DNA of 59,319 bases from a bacterium. Its GTDB lineage: Bacteria > Elusimicrobiota > Elusimicrobia > Elusimicrobiales > UBA9959. Within the stretch, counting starts at the first letter, position 1, and every line of letters begins with the position of its first letter. The stretch is taken from positions 1 through 59,319 of the forward strand of contig JAJZOZ010000003.1 in NCBI GenBank assembly GCA_021811405.1. Direction: 5' to 3'. Positions 31,360 through 42,301 of the stretch are shown here, one piece after another. The notes below the pieces were generated by a model. That model saw nothing but the letters and a program-made list of their open reading frames with translations, was not told the origin of the DNA and did not search any database. The position numbers were made by a program, and so were the translations under genes.

Positions 31360-32154
31360 ATGAAGCACACTAGGCGGCCGATAGGCATATTCGATTCCGG
31401 ACTGGGCGGGCTCACCGTCTTCAAGGAACTCCGGGCCATGCTGCCCGGAGAGGACATAATCTATTTCGGGGACACGGCCCGGGTGCCCTACGGCACCAAG
31501 TCGCCGGAGGCGGTGAAGGCCTTCTCCCGGGAGATCGCCGCGTTCCTGCTGGGCAGGAAGATAAAGCTCCTGCTGGTGGCCTGCAACACGGCCTCCTCGC
31601 TGGCCCTGGAGGAGATCCGCTCGATGTCGCCGGTGCCGGTGCTGGGCGTGATAGCCCCGGGGGCGGGCGCCGCCCTCAGCGAGGCGCCGCACGGCGGCCG
31701 CGTGCTGGTCATCGGCACTTCGGCCACGGTGGCCAGCCGGGCCTATTCCCGCGCCCTTTCCGGAGGACGCGTGCGCGTTACGGAAAAGGCGTGCCCGCTG
31801 TTCGTGCCGCTGGTGGAGGAGGGCTGGTGCTCCAAGCCGGTGGCCGCCGAGGTGGCGAGGGAATACCTGGCGCCGTTCCGGGGAAAGGCCGACGTGCTGA
31901 TACTCGGCTGCACGCATTACCCGATGCTCAAGAATGTCATAGCCCGCGTGGTGGGTCCCGACGTGCGGATAATAGACTCCGCCCGGGCGGCGGCGCAGGC
32001 CGCCCTCGGCGAGCTGGAGAGGCGCGGCCTGCTGGCCGGCGGGAGCCGCGGCCGCTCCGAGTTCATAGTCAGCGACGCGCCGGAGCGGTTCTCGGCGCTG
32101 GCGCTGAAGCTGCTCGGGATAAGGACCGGCAAGGTGAAGGTCAAAAGATTCTGA
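31360..32154 (+). CDS. murI: Glutamate racemase
   Basis: RPIGIFDSGLGGLTVFKELRAMLPGEDIIYFGDTARVPYGTKS...VACNTASSLAL...GCTHYPML. Confidence 0.97.
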   Translation: MKHTRRPIGIFDSGLGGLTVFKELRAMLPGEDIIYFGDTARVPYGTKSPEAVKAFSREIAAFLLGRKIKLLLVACNTASSLALEEIRSMSPVPVLGVIAPGAGAALSEAPHGGRVLVIGTSATVASRAYSRALSGGRVRVTEKACPLFVPLVEEGWCSKPVAAEVAREYLAPFRGKADVLILGCTHYPMLKNVIARVVGPDVRIIDSARAAAQAALGELERRGLLAGGSRGRSEFIVSDAPERFSALALKLLGIRTGKVKVKRF

Positions 32155-32185
32155 AGTTCCTTTCGAGGCAGAACGGAGGCAGGAT

Positions 32186-32587
32186 ATGAAAAAAGCGTTG
32201 GCAGCTGTACTGGCCCTGGCTTGCGCCGGGGTGCTGCTGGCCAAGGACCAGCCGGCCCAGCCCGCGCCCGCGGCGGCGAAGGCCGCGGCGGCCCCGGCCA
32301 AGGCTACGGACGACCAGGAAGACAGCGGCGTCCTCATCGACTCTACTAAATACGACGCCGAAGACTCGGACGCAGGCGCGGAGACGCAGGCCTACGGCGC
32401 GACCGGGGTGCCGGGGGGGATCCCGACCTCCTACGGCCAGTGCCGGGGGGTAATGAACGAGGGCGGGCGCAGCCTGCTGGTCTTCGAGAGCCTGGACGAC
32501 GGGACTATCTCCCTCGTGCAGGTGACTTTCGGGAAGGCCGGCGCAGGCTGGAAGCTGGCCGGCCGGATACCCCGCAGCGGCGAGTGA
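32186..32587 (+). CDS. Small secreted hypothetical protein
   Basis: Signal peptide MKKALAAVLALACAGVLLA then Ala/Pro-rich region; SD-like aggcaggat upstream. Confidence 0.6.
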   Translation: MKKALAAVLALACAGVLLAKDQPAQPAPAAAKAAAAPAKATDDQEDSGVLIDSTKYDAEDSDAGAETQAYGATGVPGGIPTSYGQCRGVMNEGGRSLLVFESLDDGTISLVQVTFGKAGAGWKLAGRIPRSGE

Positions 32588-32683
32588 GCCGGGCCGCCCG
32601 GCCTGACGTTTCCGCCGCCGCCGGCATAATTGCTAAAATATGCCTGACGGGAGAGCGCCCGCTTTCCCGCCAGGGAGGAAGAT

Positions 32684-32869
32684 ATGAAACGCAAGGACCT
32701 GGTTAGACATCTCACGAGCAAGGGCTGCGTGCTCTCCCGCGAAGGCGGAAAGTACTCCATCTTCACGAATCCGGTCAACAACAAAGAGGTGCCGGTGACG
32801 CGGCACAACGAGATAGCCGACTTCACTGTCCGCAAGATCTGCCGCGACCTCGGCGTGGACCAGCCCTGA
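32684..32869 (+). CDS. HicA/YcfA-like (PF07927) small protein with altered catalytic site, no adjacent HicB
   Basis: MKRKDLVRHLTSKGCVLSREGGKYSIFTNPVNNKEVPVTRHNEIADFTVRKICRDLGVDQP. Confidence 0.8.
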   Translation: MKRKDLVRHLTSKGCVLSREGGKYSIFTNPVNNKEVPVTRHNEIADFTVRKICRDLGVDQP

Positions 32870-33261
32870 TGAAGGTCACGGCGGCGGCCCTGATGCTGCT
32901 CGCCGCCTGCGCCTGCGCCGCGGCGAAGCTCGACGTCATACAGGTGGGGCCGTGGTTCCAGCCGCGGGACTGGCGTAAGGTGGAGGTTTTCACCTCGCGC
33001 GACCAGACCGCCAGGCCCTGGGGCGGGATAGCCATAATACACAGCCCAAGGGTAAAGGCTTCCGGCAGCGAGGCGGCCCTCGAGAGGATGAAGCTGCAGG
33101 CCCGCCGGCAGGCCGCGGAACTGGGGGCCGACGCAGTCATAATCTCGGTGGACTCGGCCTCAGCCGGGCCGGAAATGGGGGTCTACGAGGAACCGGAGCT
33201 TTTCGTCAGCGCGCTGGCCATCAAATATGTCACAGAGGTCTCTACCCCCGCCGCGAAATGA
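32869..33261 (+). CDS. Small putative lipoprotein, hypothetical
   Basis: MKVTAAALMLLAAC lipobox-like N-terminus; ATG overlaps the hicA-like stop region. Confidence 0.6.
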   Translation: MKVTAAALMLLAACACAAAKLDVIQVGPWFQPRDWRKVEVFTSRDQTARPWGGIAIIHSPRVKASGSEAALERMKLQARRQAAELGADAVIISVDSASAGPEMGVYEEPELFVSALAIKYVTEVSTPAAK

Positions 33262-33934
33262 GGTAAGGATAGCGCTGGACCGCGCCGAAGCCCGCACCTG
33301 GCGCGGCCGCGGCATAGTGATAGACCTTTTCCGCTTCTCCAACACGATCTGCGCCCTGCTCGAGAGCGGGCGGTCCGACGTCAGGGTCTACGCAGCGCCC
33401 TCCATGGCGCTCGCCGCCAGGCGCGCGACCCCTTCGGCCGACATCTTCTCCGAGATCGCGCTGGGTCCCGGCGTTGAACAGTACGACAACTCGCCCTACG
33501 CCGCCCTGCGCGGCTCCGATCCTTCCCGCCCCGCTTTCTCGGTCACCAATTCCGGCTCGCCGGCCGCCGCGTCGCTGCTGCTGGCCGGGGAGATACTGGT
33601 CGCCTGCTTCGCCAATTTCCCGGCCTTGGCGGCCTACTGCCTGGCTAAGCCCATGCCCACGCTGATAGTGCCGGCCTGCCTCTTCTACGACGCCGGCCAC
33701 GTCGAGGACCTGATCTGCGCGCGCGCGCTGACCGAGGAGCTCGAGGGCCGGGACGCGTTCCCGGCGGCGCTGGAGGAGATACACGCCAGCGGCCGGGTGC
33801 TGGACTTCCTGGCTTTCAGGCCGGAGACGGGGCGGCGCGACATGGACATGATCCTTAAGAAGGGAACGATGAAGGCCGTACCCGGCATCCGCTTCAAGGC
33901 CGGCGCCGGCATAGTCAGGAACGCTGCCGCCTGA
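33227..33934 (+). CDS. ComB-like 2-phosphosulfolactate phosphatase family protein
   Basis: GIVIDLFRFSNTICALLESGRSDVRVYAAP...ALGPGVEQYDNSPYAAL...SVTNSGSPAAASLLLAGEILVACFANFPALAAYC; exact start uncertain. Confidence 0.68.
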   Translation: MSQRSLPPPRNEVRIALDRAEARTWRGRGIVIDLFRFSNTICALLESGRSDVRVYAAPSMALAARRATPSADIFSEIALGPGVEQYDNSPYAALRGSDPSRPAFSVTNSGSPAAASLLLAGEILVACFANFPALAAYCLAKPMPTLIVPACLFYDAGHVEDLICARALTEELEGRDAFPAALEEIHASGRVLDFLAFRPETGRRDMDMILKKGTMKAVPGIRFKAGAGIVRNAAA

Positions 33935-33960
33935 CGCGGCGCCGCGCCTGGACAGGACAT

Positions 33961-34638
33961 ATGACCAAGAAAAAAGCCGTGGTGCTGTTCTCCGGCGGCC
34001 TGGATTCCACCACCGCCCTCTGCTGGGCGCTGGACAGGGGCTACGCCTGCGAGGCCGTCTCTTTCGACTACGGGCAGCGCCATTCCCGCGAGAACGCGGC
34101 CGCGCGCGCCATAGCCCGGCGGCTGGGCGTGAAGCTCCACGAGATCAAGCTGGACTTTCCCTGGCTGGCGACCAGTTCCCTGGTCAACAGGAGGATGAAG
34201 CTGCCGGACCTGCCGGCCGGGGAGATAGGCCGTAAGGGCGATATCCCGTCGACCTACGTTCCCGGGCGCAACCTGGTATTCGCCTCCATCGGCTTCTCGC
34301 TGGCGGATTCTTCGGGCGCGGCCGCCGTGGTGCTCGGTCCCAACGTGCTGGACTATTCCGGCTACCCGGACTGCCGGCCAGAATTCTACCGCGCGCTGCA
34401 GAAGGCAGCGGCCTTCGGCACCCGCCGGGGCGCCTCCGGGCGGCCGATAAGGATACTCACGCCGCTGATAAGGCTGAGCAAGGCCGGGATAGCCAGGCTC
34501 GGCGTCAGGCTCCGGGCCCCGCTGGAGCTGACCTGGTCCTGCTACAGCGGCGGGCGGCGGCCCTGCGGCCGCTGCGACTCCTGCAAGCTGCGGGCCAAGG
34601 GCTTCGCCGAGGCAGGGCTGAAGGACCCCGCGCTCTGA
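33961..34638 (+). CDS. queC: 7-cyano-7-deazaguanine synthase
   Basis: KAVVLFSGGLDSTTALCWALDRGYACEAVSFDYGQRHSREN...VPGRNLVFASIG...CYSGGRRPCGRCDSCKLR. Confidence 0.95.
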   Translation: MTKKKAVVLFSGGLDSTTALCWALDRGYACEAVSFDYGQRHSRENAAARAIARRLGVKLHEIKLDFPWLATSSLVNRRMKLPDLPAGEIGRKGDIPSTYVPGRNLVFASIGFSLADSSGAAAVVLGPNVLDYSGYPDCRPEFYRALQKAAAFGTRRGASGRPIRILTPLIRLSKAGIARLGVRLRAPLELTWSCYSGGRRPCGRCDSCKLRAKGFAEAGLKDPAL

Positions 34639-34644
34639 ACCCCT

Positions 34645-35349
34645 ATGAAACCGCTCACCGCCCCGGTGGCCGAGATCTTCTGCTCGCTGCAGGGCGAAGG
34701 CCTTTACGCCGGGCAGCGGCAGGTCTTCCTGCGCTTCGCCGGCTGCAACCTGGACTGCGGCTACTGCGACGAACCGGCCGCCCTGGCCGCGGCCGCGGCG
34801 GAAACGCTGTCGGTGGATGAAGCCGCCCGCCGGGTGATAAAGCTGGCCCGCGCCAAGAAGTCCGGGGACGTTTCGCTTACCGGCGGAGAGCCGCTGCTGC
34901 GCTGGCGCTTCATAAAGGCGCTGGCCCCGAAGTTTAAAAGGGCGGGGCTCCGCCTGCACCTGGAGACCAATGGGGTCCTTTACCGGGAGTTGGCGAAGCT
35001 GCGCCGTTCGGTGGACGTGGTGGCCATGGATATAAAGCTGCCTTCCTCGACGGGACAGCGCGGCTTCTGGACGGCTCATGGCCGCTTCCTGGCCCTGGCT
35101 CCGGAAAAGACCTTCATCAAGACGGTGCTGACGTCGGAAAGCACGATGGCGGATTTCGCTAAAGCCGTCAGGCTGGCCGCCGGGGTTCACTCCGAAGTTC
35201 CCTTTTTTATACAGCCTGCCACGCGCCGCCGCGGGGTGAGCAGGCCGCCCTCGGAACGTTTCGTGCGCGAGGCGTCGTGTCTAGCGGCGGAGAAGCTGAG
35301 GCACGTGACGGTGCTGCCGCAGCAGCACCCAATTTGGGGTGTTAAGTGA
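34645..35349 (+). CDS. queE: 7-carboxy-7-deazaguanine synthase (radical SAM)
   Basis: [35 protein letters not shown] (CX3CX2C), [11 protein letters not shown]; next to queC. Confidence 0.93.
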   Translation: MKPLTAPVAEIFCSLQGEGLYAGQRQVFLRFAGCNLDCGYCDEPAALAAAAAETLSVDEAARRVIKLARAKKSGDVSLTGGEPLLRWRFIKALAPKFKRAGLRLHLETNGVLYRELAKLRRSVDVVAMDIKLPSSTGQRGFWTAHGRFLALAPEKTFIKTVLTSESTMADFAKAVRLAAGVHSEVPFFIQPATRRRGVSRPPSERFVREASCLAAEKLRHVTVLPQQHPIWGVK

Positions 35350-35518
35350 GAGTCAGTCCCGGCAGACCGGAACGCAAAACGCGTTCGGCCACACCGTGGC
35401 CTCACTCATCATTCAGGCTCGGCGCTATGCAAGCCTCGCCTTCACGAAGGTTTTGCTTATCCGGCCTGCCGTGCCTGACAATGGGCAATGATTTTGTAAA
35501 TGAGGAAGGGGAGGTCTT

Positions 35519-35824
35519 ATGAGCGAGGGAACGTTTTTGATTGACTGTCCGTGCTGCAAGGCGCGCATAGAGGTGGACCGCAAGACCGGCAAGGTGCTCA
35601 GGCACTGGGACAAACCGCAGGTCAAGGAAGGCGGCGACCTGATGGCCGAGGCCATGAAGAAGATGCAGGCCGACAAAAGCCGCCTGGACGACTATTTCAA
35701 CAACGCCGGCAAGTCCATGGAGGAGAAAAAGAAGGAATTGGAGGAGAAGTTCCAGAAAGAGAAGAAGCGCATAGAGGAGTCCGGGGATACCTCCAGGCCG
35801 GAGAATCCGTTCGATTGGGATTGA
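35519..35824 (+). CDS. Small zinc-ribbon-like + coiled-coil protein, hypothetical
   Basis: FLIDCPCCKARIEVDRKTGKVLRHWD then a K/E-rich helical tail; SD ggggaggt upstream. Confidence 0.65.
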   Translation: MSEGTFLIDCPCCKARIEVDRKTGKVLRHWDKPQVKEGGDLMAEAMKKMQADKSRLDDYFNNAGKSMEEKKKELEEKFQKEKKRIEESGDTSRPENPFDWD

Positions 35825-35901
35825 CATATAATATAGATATCAATAAGGGACCCGCGCGCCCGCGCGGGTACATTGGCCCGGTCCCAGGACCGCTAACCCA
35901 T

Positions 35902-35931
35902 AGGGCCCAGAAAAGTCTGGGCCCTTTTTTT
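35902..35931 (+). terminator. Rho-independent terminator
   Basis: AGGGCCCAGA aaag TCTGGGCCCT TTTTTT. Confidence 0.92.
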
Positions 35932-35977
35932 GTCCCAGCCTGCCTTTACGGCCCTTACGGCGGCGGCTTGAAGGCCG

Positions 35978-35983
35978 TATACT
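35978..35983 (+). promoter_or_regulatory. -10 box TATACT 6 nt upstream of the PLD ATG
   Basis: TATACT-ataggc-ATG(35990). Confidence 0.5.
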
Positions 35984-35989
35984 ATAGGC

Positions 35990-37558
35990 ATGACGAACAA
36001 AAAGACCGCCCTTACCCTGCTCCTCTCCTGCGTCATGTCCCCCGGCTTCGCCGCGGCCCAGGCTTACGGCCCCGCGGCCGCGCAGCTGGGACTGGGCGCG
36101 GACACGTACAAGGCTTCCCCCATACCCCAGCCCAAATCGGACGGCGGCGGCGTTCCCCAGCAGTTCTCCGGCCCCGAGCCGGTCTCCTACGCCGGCACCG
36201 CCGTAACGCTCTGGCACGCCCTCGGCACCCAGATCTCGGACCTCGGCTGGCTGCCCGGCACCGGGGCCCCTTCCTTCGAGCAGATCTCCGAGCGCGTGAT
36301 CAAGGCTTCCAAGTCCGAAGCTTTCCCCGCCCGCCGCGCCGGCCAGCCCTCGCTGTTCACGGAGCCCGGCTTCGTCTCTGAGTTCGAGCGCGTCACCGGC
36401 GCCGGCTTCACCTCCGCGAACTATGCCCGCTTCCTGATAGACGGCGAGGCCTCCTTCCAGGCCAAGGACGCGCTGATAAAGAGCGCCAAGAAGAGCCTGC
36501 TGATCTCCAGCTGGGCCTTCTACGACGATACCACCGGCTACGAAGCCGCCCAGATGCTGATAGCCAAGCACAAGGAGGGCGTGGACGTGAAGGTGATCAT
36601 CGACGCCACCGTGGCCAACAGCCACGGCAAGAAGGTGGTCAAGATGATGGAGGACGCCGGGATATCCGTGGTGCGCCACAAGGACCTCGAGCGCTCCGGC
36701 GACATCTGGCACGTGAAGGTGATGATAGCCGACGACCAGTACGCGGTGGCCGGCGGCATGAACTTCGGCGACGTCTATTCCCACAAGGCCGGCACCATAC
36801 TCTGGCGCGATACCGACGTGCTGTTCTCCGGCCCTGCCGTGGCCGAGGCCAAGCGCCTGCTGGGCGACGTCTGGAACAGGCAGGTGTCCGCCCGCAAGCT
36901 CGGCTTCAAGTCCGTGGACGTGCGCGCTCCCCAGTCCGCGGAGTACGAGGGCGGCTCCGCCCGCGTGGCCGTGGTGCTGCAGAACCCGCCCAAGAGCTCC
37001 CCTATCCTGGTCAGCATCGTCAAGGCCATGTACGGCGCCACCCGCAACATCAACATCGAGAACGCCTACTTCGTGGCGGTGCCGGCGGTGACGCAGGCCG
37101 TGCTCGAGGCCCGCGCCCGCGGCGTCGAGGTCAATATCCTCACCAACTCCAGCCAGAGCATAGACTCGGAGGGCAAGCCCATAGTGGACGCGATGGCCAA
37201 GTGCCTGATACCGCTGCAGAAGGCCGGCGTCAACATCTACCTGAAGCAGGGCGACATGCAGACCCTGCACTCCAAGTTCATGACCGTGGACGGCGAGTTC
37301 GCCGACATCGGCTCCTACAACCTGCACCCCCGCGGCGAGCGCATAGACACCGAGGTGAACGTGAACGTCCTCGACCGCGCCTCGGTGGCGCAGCTGGACG
37401 CGGCCTTCGCCCGCGACCTGGCCGCCGCCAGGAAGATCAGCGACGCCAGGGAGCTCGAGACCAAGCCGGGCATGGTGTCGCAGATCATGTCGCAGTTCTT
37501 CTACGCGCAGCTCGAGCAGCAGGCTCCCGGCGCGGACGGCCTGATACAGGAGCGGTAA
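35990..37558 (+). CDS. Secreted phospholipase D / cardiolipin-synthase-like protein
   Basis: Signal peptide; two HKD-type motifs HVKVMIADDQYAVAGGMNFGD and HSKFMTVDGEFADIGSYNLHPRG. Confidence 0.9.
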   Translation: MTNKKTALTLLLSCVMSPGFAAAQAYGPAAAQLGLGADTYKASPIPQPKSDGGGVPQQFSGPEPVSYAGTAVTLWHALGTQISDLGWLPGTGAPSFEQISERVIKASKSEAFPARRAGQPSLFTEPGFVSEFERVTGAGFTSANYARFLIDGEASFQAKDALIKSAKKSLLISSWAFYDDTTGYEAAQMLIAKHKEGVDVKVIIDATVANSHGKKVVKMMEDAGISVVRHKDLERSGDIWHVKVMIADDQYAVAGGMNFGDVYSHKAGTILWRDTDVLFSGPAVAEAKRLLGDVWNRQVSARKLGFKSVDVRAPQSAEYEGGSARVAVVLQNPPKSSPILVSIVKAMYGATRNINIENAYFVAVPAVTQAVLEARARGVEVNILTNSSQSIDSEGKPIVDAMAKCLIPLQKAGVNIYLKQGDMQTLHSKFMTVDGEFADIGSYNLHPRGERIDTEVNVNVLDRASVAQLDAAFARDLAAARKISDARELETKPGMVSQIMSQFFYAQLEQQAPGADGLIQER

Positions 37559-37578
37559 GCTCAGCGCAGGCCGGGCGG

Positions 37579-37611
37579 AGGAGCCGGGGCTATGCCCCGG
37601 CTCCTCTTTTT
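37579..37611 (+). terminator. Rho-independent terminator
   Basis: AGGAGCCGGGGC tat GCCCCGGCTCCT CTTTTT. Confidence 0.92.
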
Positions 37612-37636
37612 AATGGTAAAACGCGCTCAAAAAATC

Positions 37637-37642
37637 TAAAAT
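37637..37642 (+). promoter_or_regulatory. -10 box TAAAAT 6 nt upstream of the second ATG of hpt
   Basis: TAAAAT-aatatg-ATG(37649). Confidence 0.4.
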
Positions 37643-37645
37643 AAT

Positions 37646-38188
37646 ATGATGCACAAGGACCTGCAGGAGATACTTATCTCCCCCGAGGAACTCTCTTCCG
37701 GCATCGGAAAGCTGGGGGAAAGGATCTCCGCGGACTACGCCGGCCGCTGCCTTACGCTGGTGGGCGTGCTTAAGGGCTCCGTCTTCTTCCTGACGGACCT
37801 GGCGCGCCGGATCACCACGGACGTGCGGCTGGACTTCATGATGCTCTCCTCCTATGCCGGCGCGCAGTCCACCGGCGTGGTGCGCATAGCGCTGGACCTC
37901 AAGGAGAGCATAGAGGACTCGGACGTGCTGATAGTGGAGGACATCGTGGACTCGGGTCTGACGATGAACTACCTGCTGCCGAACCTGAAGACCCGCCGCC
38001 CCCGGTCCCTTGAGATCTGCACCCTGCTGGACAAGCCGAGCCGCCGCAAGGCGCAGGTGCCTATAAAGTACGCCGGCTTCACTATCCCCGACAAGTTCGT
38101 CGTCGGCTACGGCCTGGACTATAACGGGATCTACCGCAACCTGCCGTACATAGGCGTGCTGAAGGAAGGAGTCATAGAAGGTAACTGA
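37646..38188 (+). CDS. hpt: Hypoxanthine phosphoribosyltransferase (start may be 37649)
   Basis: LVGVLKGSVFFLTDLARRI...VLIVEDIVDSGLTMNYLL...YAGFTIPDKFVVGYGLDYNGIYRNLPYIGVL. Confidence 0.95.
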   Translation: MMHKDLQEILISPEELSSGIGKLGERISADYAGRCLTLVGVLKGSVFFLTDLARRITTDVRLDFMMLSSYAGAQSTGVVRIALDLKESIEDSDVLIVEDIVDSGLTMNYLLPNLKTRRPRSLEICTLLDKPSRRKAQVPIKYAGFTIPDKFVVGYGLDYNGIYRNLPYIGVLKEGVIEGN

Positions 38189-38190
38189 CC

Positions 38191-39999
<1,809 letters not shown>

Positions 40000-40070
40000 C
40001 GGGCATAGGCCTCGATGCCGCGCGCGCATAGCGCGGGCCGCCGGGAGCGGCCGGCGCCGGAAGCGAGCTA

Positions 40071-40886
40071 ATGTACTTTAACTACCTGAGGACCCTGGCG
40101 GACATCGCGGCGGTATACTACATAGTGTACCGCCTGATCCTGCTGCTGAAAGGCACCAGGGCCATGCAGGTCATCTGGGGCGTCTCCATACTGGCGGTGA
40201 TAACCGCGCTGGCGCAGCTGCTGCGGCTGTCGGCCACGGTCTGGCTGATGCAGCAGTTCTGGGTGGCCGGCATGGTGCTGCTTATAGTCGTGTTCCAGCC
40301 GGAGATCCGCTTCGCGCTGGCCAATATCGGCTCCAACCCGCTGGGCCGCGTGATGGTGTCGCAGGAATACAAGTTCATCGGCGAGATGATGGAAGCCGTG
40401 CGCTCCGCCGCCGCCGAGAAGATGGGCATGCTGATAGTGCTGGAACAGGACATGGCCCTGCGCGACATCGTGGAGACCGGCGTGCGCGTGAACGGCGAGA
40501 TCTCCAAGGAGCTGCTGCTGACCGTCTTCCACGAGAACACGCTGCTGCACGACGGCGCGGCCGTCATAGCCAACAACAGGCTGGTGGCGGCCGGCTGCAT
40601 CCTGCCGCTGACCGAGCAGCAGGAACTTTCCAAGATCCTGGGCATGCGCCACCGGGCCGCCCTCGGCCTCTCCGAGGTGGCCGACGCCATAATCGTCATC
40701 GTCTCCGAGGAGACCGGCGCGCTGGCGGTGGCGCGCAACGGCAAGCTGCAGCAGCACGCGGACCCGAAGGACCTCGAGAGCATGCTGTACCAGCTGTACC
40801 GCTCCAAGGCGGAAAAGACGCTGCTGCGCCGCGCCCCGAGGCCGGAAGCCCAGGCGCCGCGCCCCGACAACCAGCCGCAGGCCTGA
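40071..40886 (+). CDS. cdaA: Diadenylate cyclase CdaA (c-di-AMP synthase)
   Basis: Three N-terminal TM helices; VFQPEIRFALANIG; LLHDGAAVI (DGA) and GMRHRAALGLSE (RHR). Confidence 0.95.
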   Translation: MYFNYLRTLADIAAVYYIVYRLILLLKGTRAMQVIWGVSILAVITALAQLLRLSATVWLMQQFWVAGMVLLIVVFQPEIRFALANIGSNPLGRVMVSQEYKFIGEMMEAVRSAAAEKMGMLIVLEQDMALRDIVETGVRVNGEISKELLLTVFHENTLLHDGAAVIANNRLVAAGCILPLTEQQELSKILGMRHRAALGLSEVADAIIVIVSEETGALAVARNGKLQQHADPKDLESMLYQLYRSKAEKTLLRRAPRPEAQAPRPDNQPQA

Positions 40887-40890
40887 CCGT

Positions 40891-40992
40891 ATGAACGTTC
40901 CCGAGCTCTTTACCCGCAACTGGCAGATAAAGCTGCTTTCCCTCATCATCTCCCTGCTCATCTGGTATTTCATCACCGGCGGCAGACCTTAG
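40891..40992 (+). CDS. 33-aa single-TM microprotein resembling only the N-terminal anchor of CdaR/YbbR
   Basis: MNVPELFTRNWQIKLLSLIISLLIWYFITGGRP*; starts 4 nt after cdaA; below the ORF-track size cutoff. Confidence 0.65.
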   Translation: MNVPELFTRNWQIKLLSLIISLLIWYFITGGRP

Positions 40993-41110
40993 GCCGGCCC
41001 CGGCGGTCCAATAGGTCCATACCGCGCTGGGCCCAATACCTCCCCTGCCGGGGGACTTTCGCCTCTTACCCGTCCTCTCCGCTCCTGCCATAATATAGAC
41101 AGGAGATACG

Positions 41111-42226
41111 ATGCCCTCATACCTGATAGCCCTCGTTTCCGCCTTCCTTCTTTTCCCGTCGTCCGGCGCCTTCGCCCAGGAGCTCAGGCTGCCGGAGCCC
41201 GGGCCTGTCGCGGTGCCCGCGGCCGCCTCCGCTTCCGAGGACGCAGCCGCCCTGGCCGCGGATTACGACGAGCTCTATGCCGCCCTCGAGGCCTACTCCA
41301 ACGCCGCTTTCTTCTCTCCCCAGTCCAGTCCGCAGTTCCTGGAAGCCTCCGCGGCCGGCCAGTACCTGCGCGCCAGGCTGGAGGAGACGGCGGCCCGCAT
41401 AGAGCGCGCCTCCGGAGTGCCGTTCGTCCCGCCGGTCTTCCGGGGCGCTGCGCGCGTCTCCTACCGCGTCAGCCGGGAGCTGGACGGGGTGTTCGGCCCC
41501 TATTCCCCGGATGCCGGCCGCGGCGGCGCGGAAGGGGAGACCTACGATATCCGGCAGGGCTACTGCCGCGTAAGGTACGTCAAGAACAACGTGCCTTTCC
41601 TGGTGCAGTCCGACGCCTTCCTGAAGAAAGGCGAGGTCATCATTACTTTCGACGACGGCCCGGGCCCGCTGACCGACGAGGTCTCCGCCGACATGCGCGG
41701 GGCCGGCGTGCCCGCCGTCTTCTTCGTCCTGGGCTCCAAGCTGGGCGCGGAGGGGAAGGAGCGCATCTCCCGGGAGGCCGCCGACGGCCACTCGGTGGCG
41801 GTGCACGGCTACTGGCACGCCACGGAGTCCGGCAAGCCGCTTACCGCCTATACGACCGGTAAGATAGTCGAGCAGTTCGGCGGGGTGAAGAACGCCATCC
41901 GCCAGGCTTCCGGCTCGACTCCCGCCTTCTTCCGTCCTCCTTACGGGATAATCACGCCGGAGGCCGTGAAGGCCCTGGATTCGGAGCTGGGCCTGGTCCC
42001 GGTGGGCTGGACCGTGGACACGCTGGACTGGTCCACCAAGGACCCGGAGCAGCTTTTCCAGAACACGATCTCGCTGATACAGAGGCGCGGCAAGGGCATA
42101 GTGCTGATGCACGACATACATCCGCAGAGCCGCACCGCCGTGAAGCGGCTGGTGAAGTGGCTGGCCGAGAACGGCTACAAGACCGTCTCCCCGGACAGGC
42201 TGGCGAGGGCTTACAGGGGCAGGTAG
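41111..42226 (+). CDS. Secreted polysaccharide deacetylase (NodB-like)
   Basis: Signal peptide; EVIITFDDGPGPLTDEVSADMRGAGVPAVFFVLGSKL...VAVHGYWHATESGK. Confidence 0.92.
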   Translation: MPSYLIALVSAFLLFPSSGAFAQELRLPEPGPVAVPAAASASEDAAALAADYDELYAALEAYSNAAFFSPQSSPQFLEASAAGQYLRARLEETAARIERASGVPFVPPVFRGAARVSYRVSRELDGVFGPYSPDAGRGGAEGETYDIRQGYCRVRYVKNNVPFLVQSDAFLKKGEVIITFDDGPGPLTDEVSADMRGAGVPAVFFVLGSKLGAEGKERISREAADGHSVAVHGYWHATESGKPLTAYTTGKIVEQFGGVKNAIRQASGSTPAFFRPPYGIITPEAVKALDSELGLVPVGWTVDTLDWSTKDPEQLFQNTISLIQRRGKGIVLMHDIHPQSRTAVKRLVKWLAENGYKTVSPDRLARAYRGR

Positions 42227-42243
42227 CCCGCCGCGCGCCGCGC

Positions 42244-42284
42244 GGAGGCCGGCCGGGAGCGTCCCGCCGGCCTCCGCTGTTTTC
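42244..42284 (+). terminator. Probable Rho-independent terminator
   Basis: GGAGGCCGG c CGGGA gcg TCCCG CCGGCCTCC followed by a weak T tract (GCTGTTTTCC). Confidence 0.55.
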
Positions 42285-42301
42285 CGGCGGTTCAGATTTA
42301 C

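Noticed and set aside
35350-35518. Intergenic region after queE with GGCCAC-acc-GTGGCC as possible ncRNA or mobile-element scar
   Set aside because: Only one short hairpin and no terminator-like end or repeat partner that I could see.
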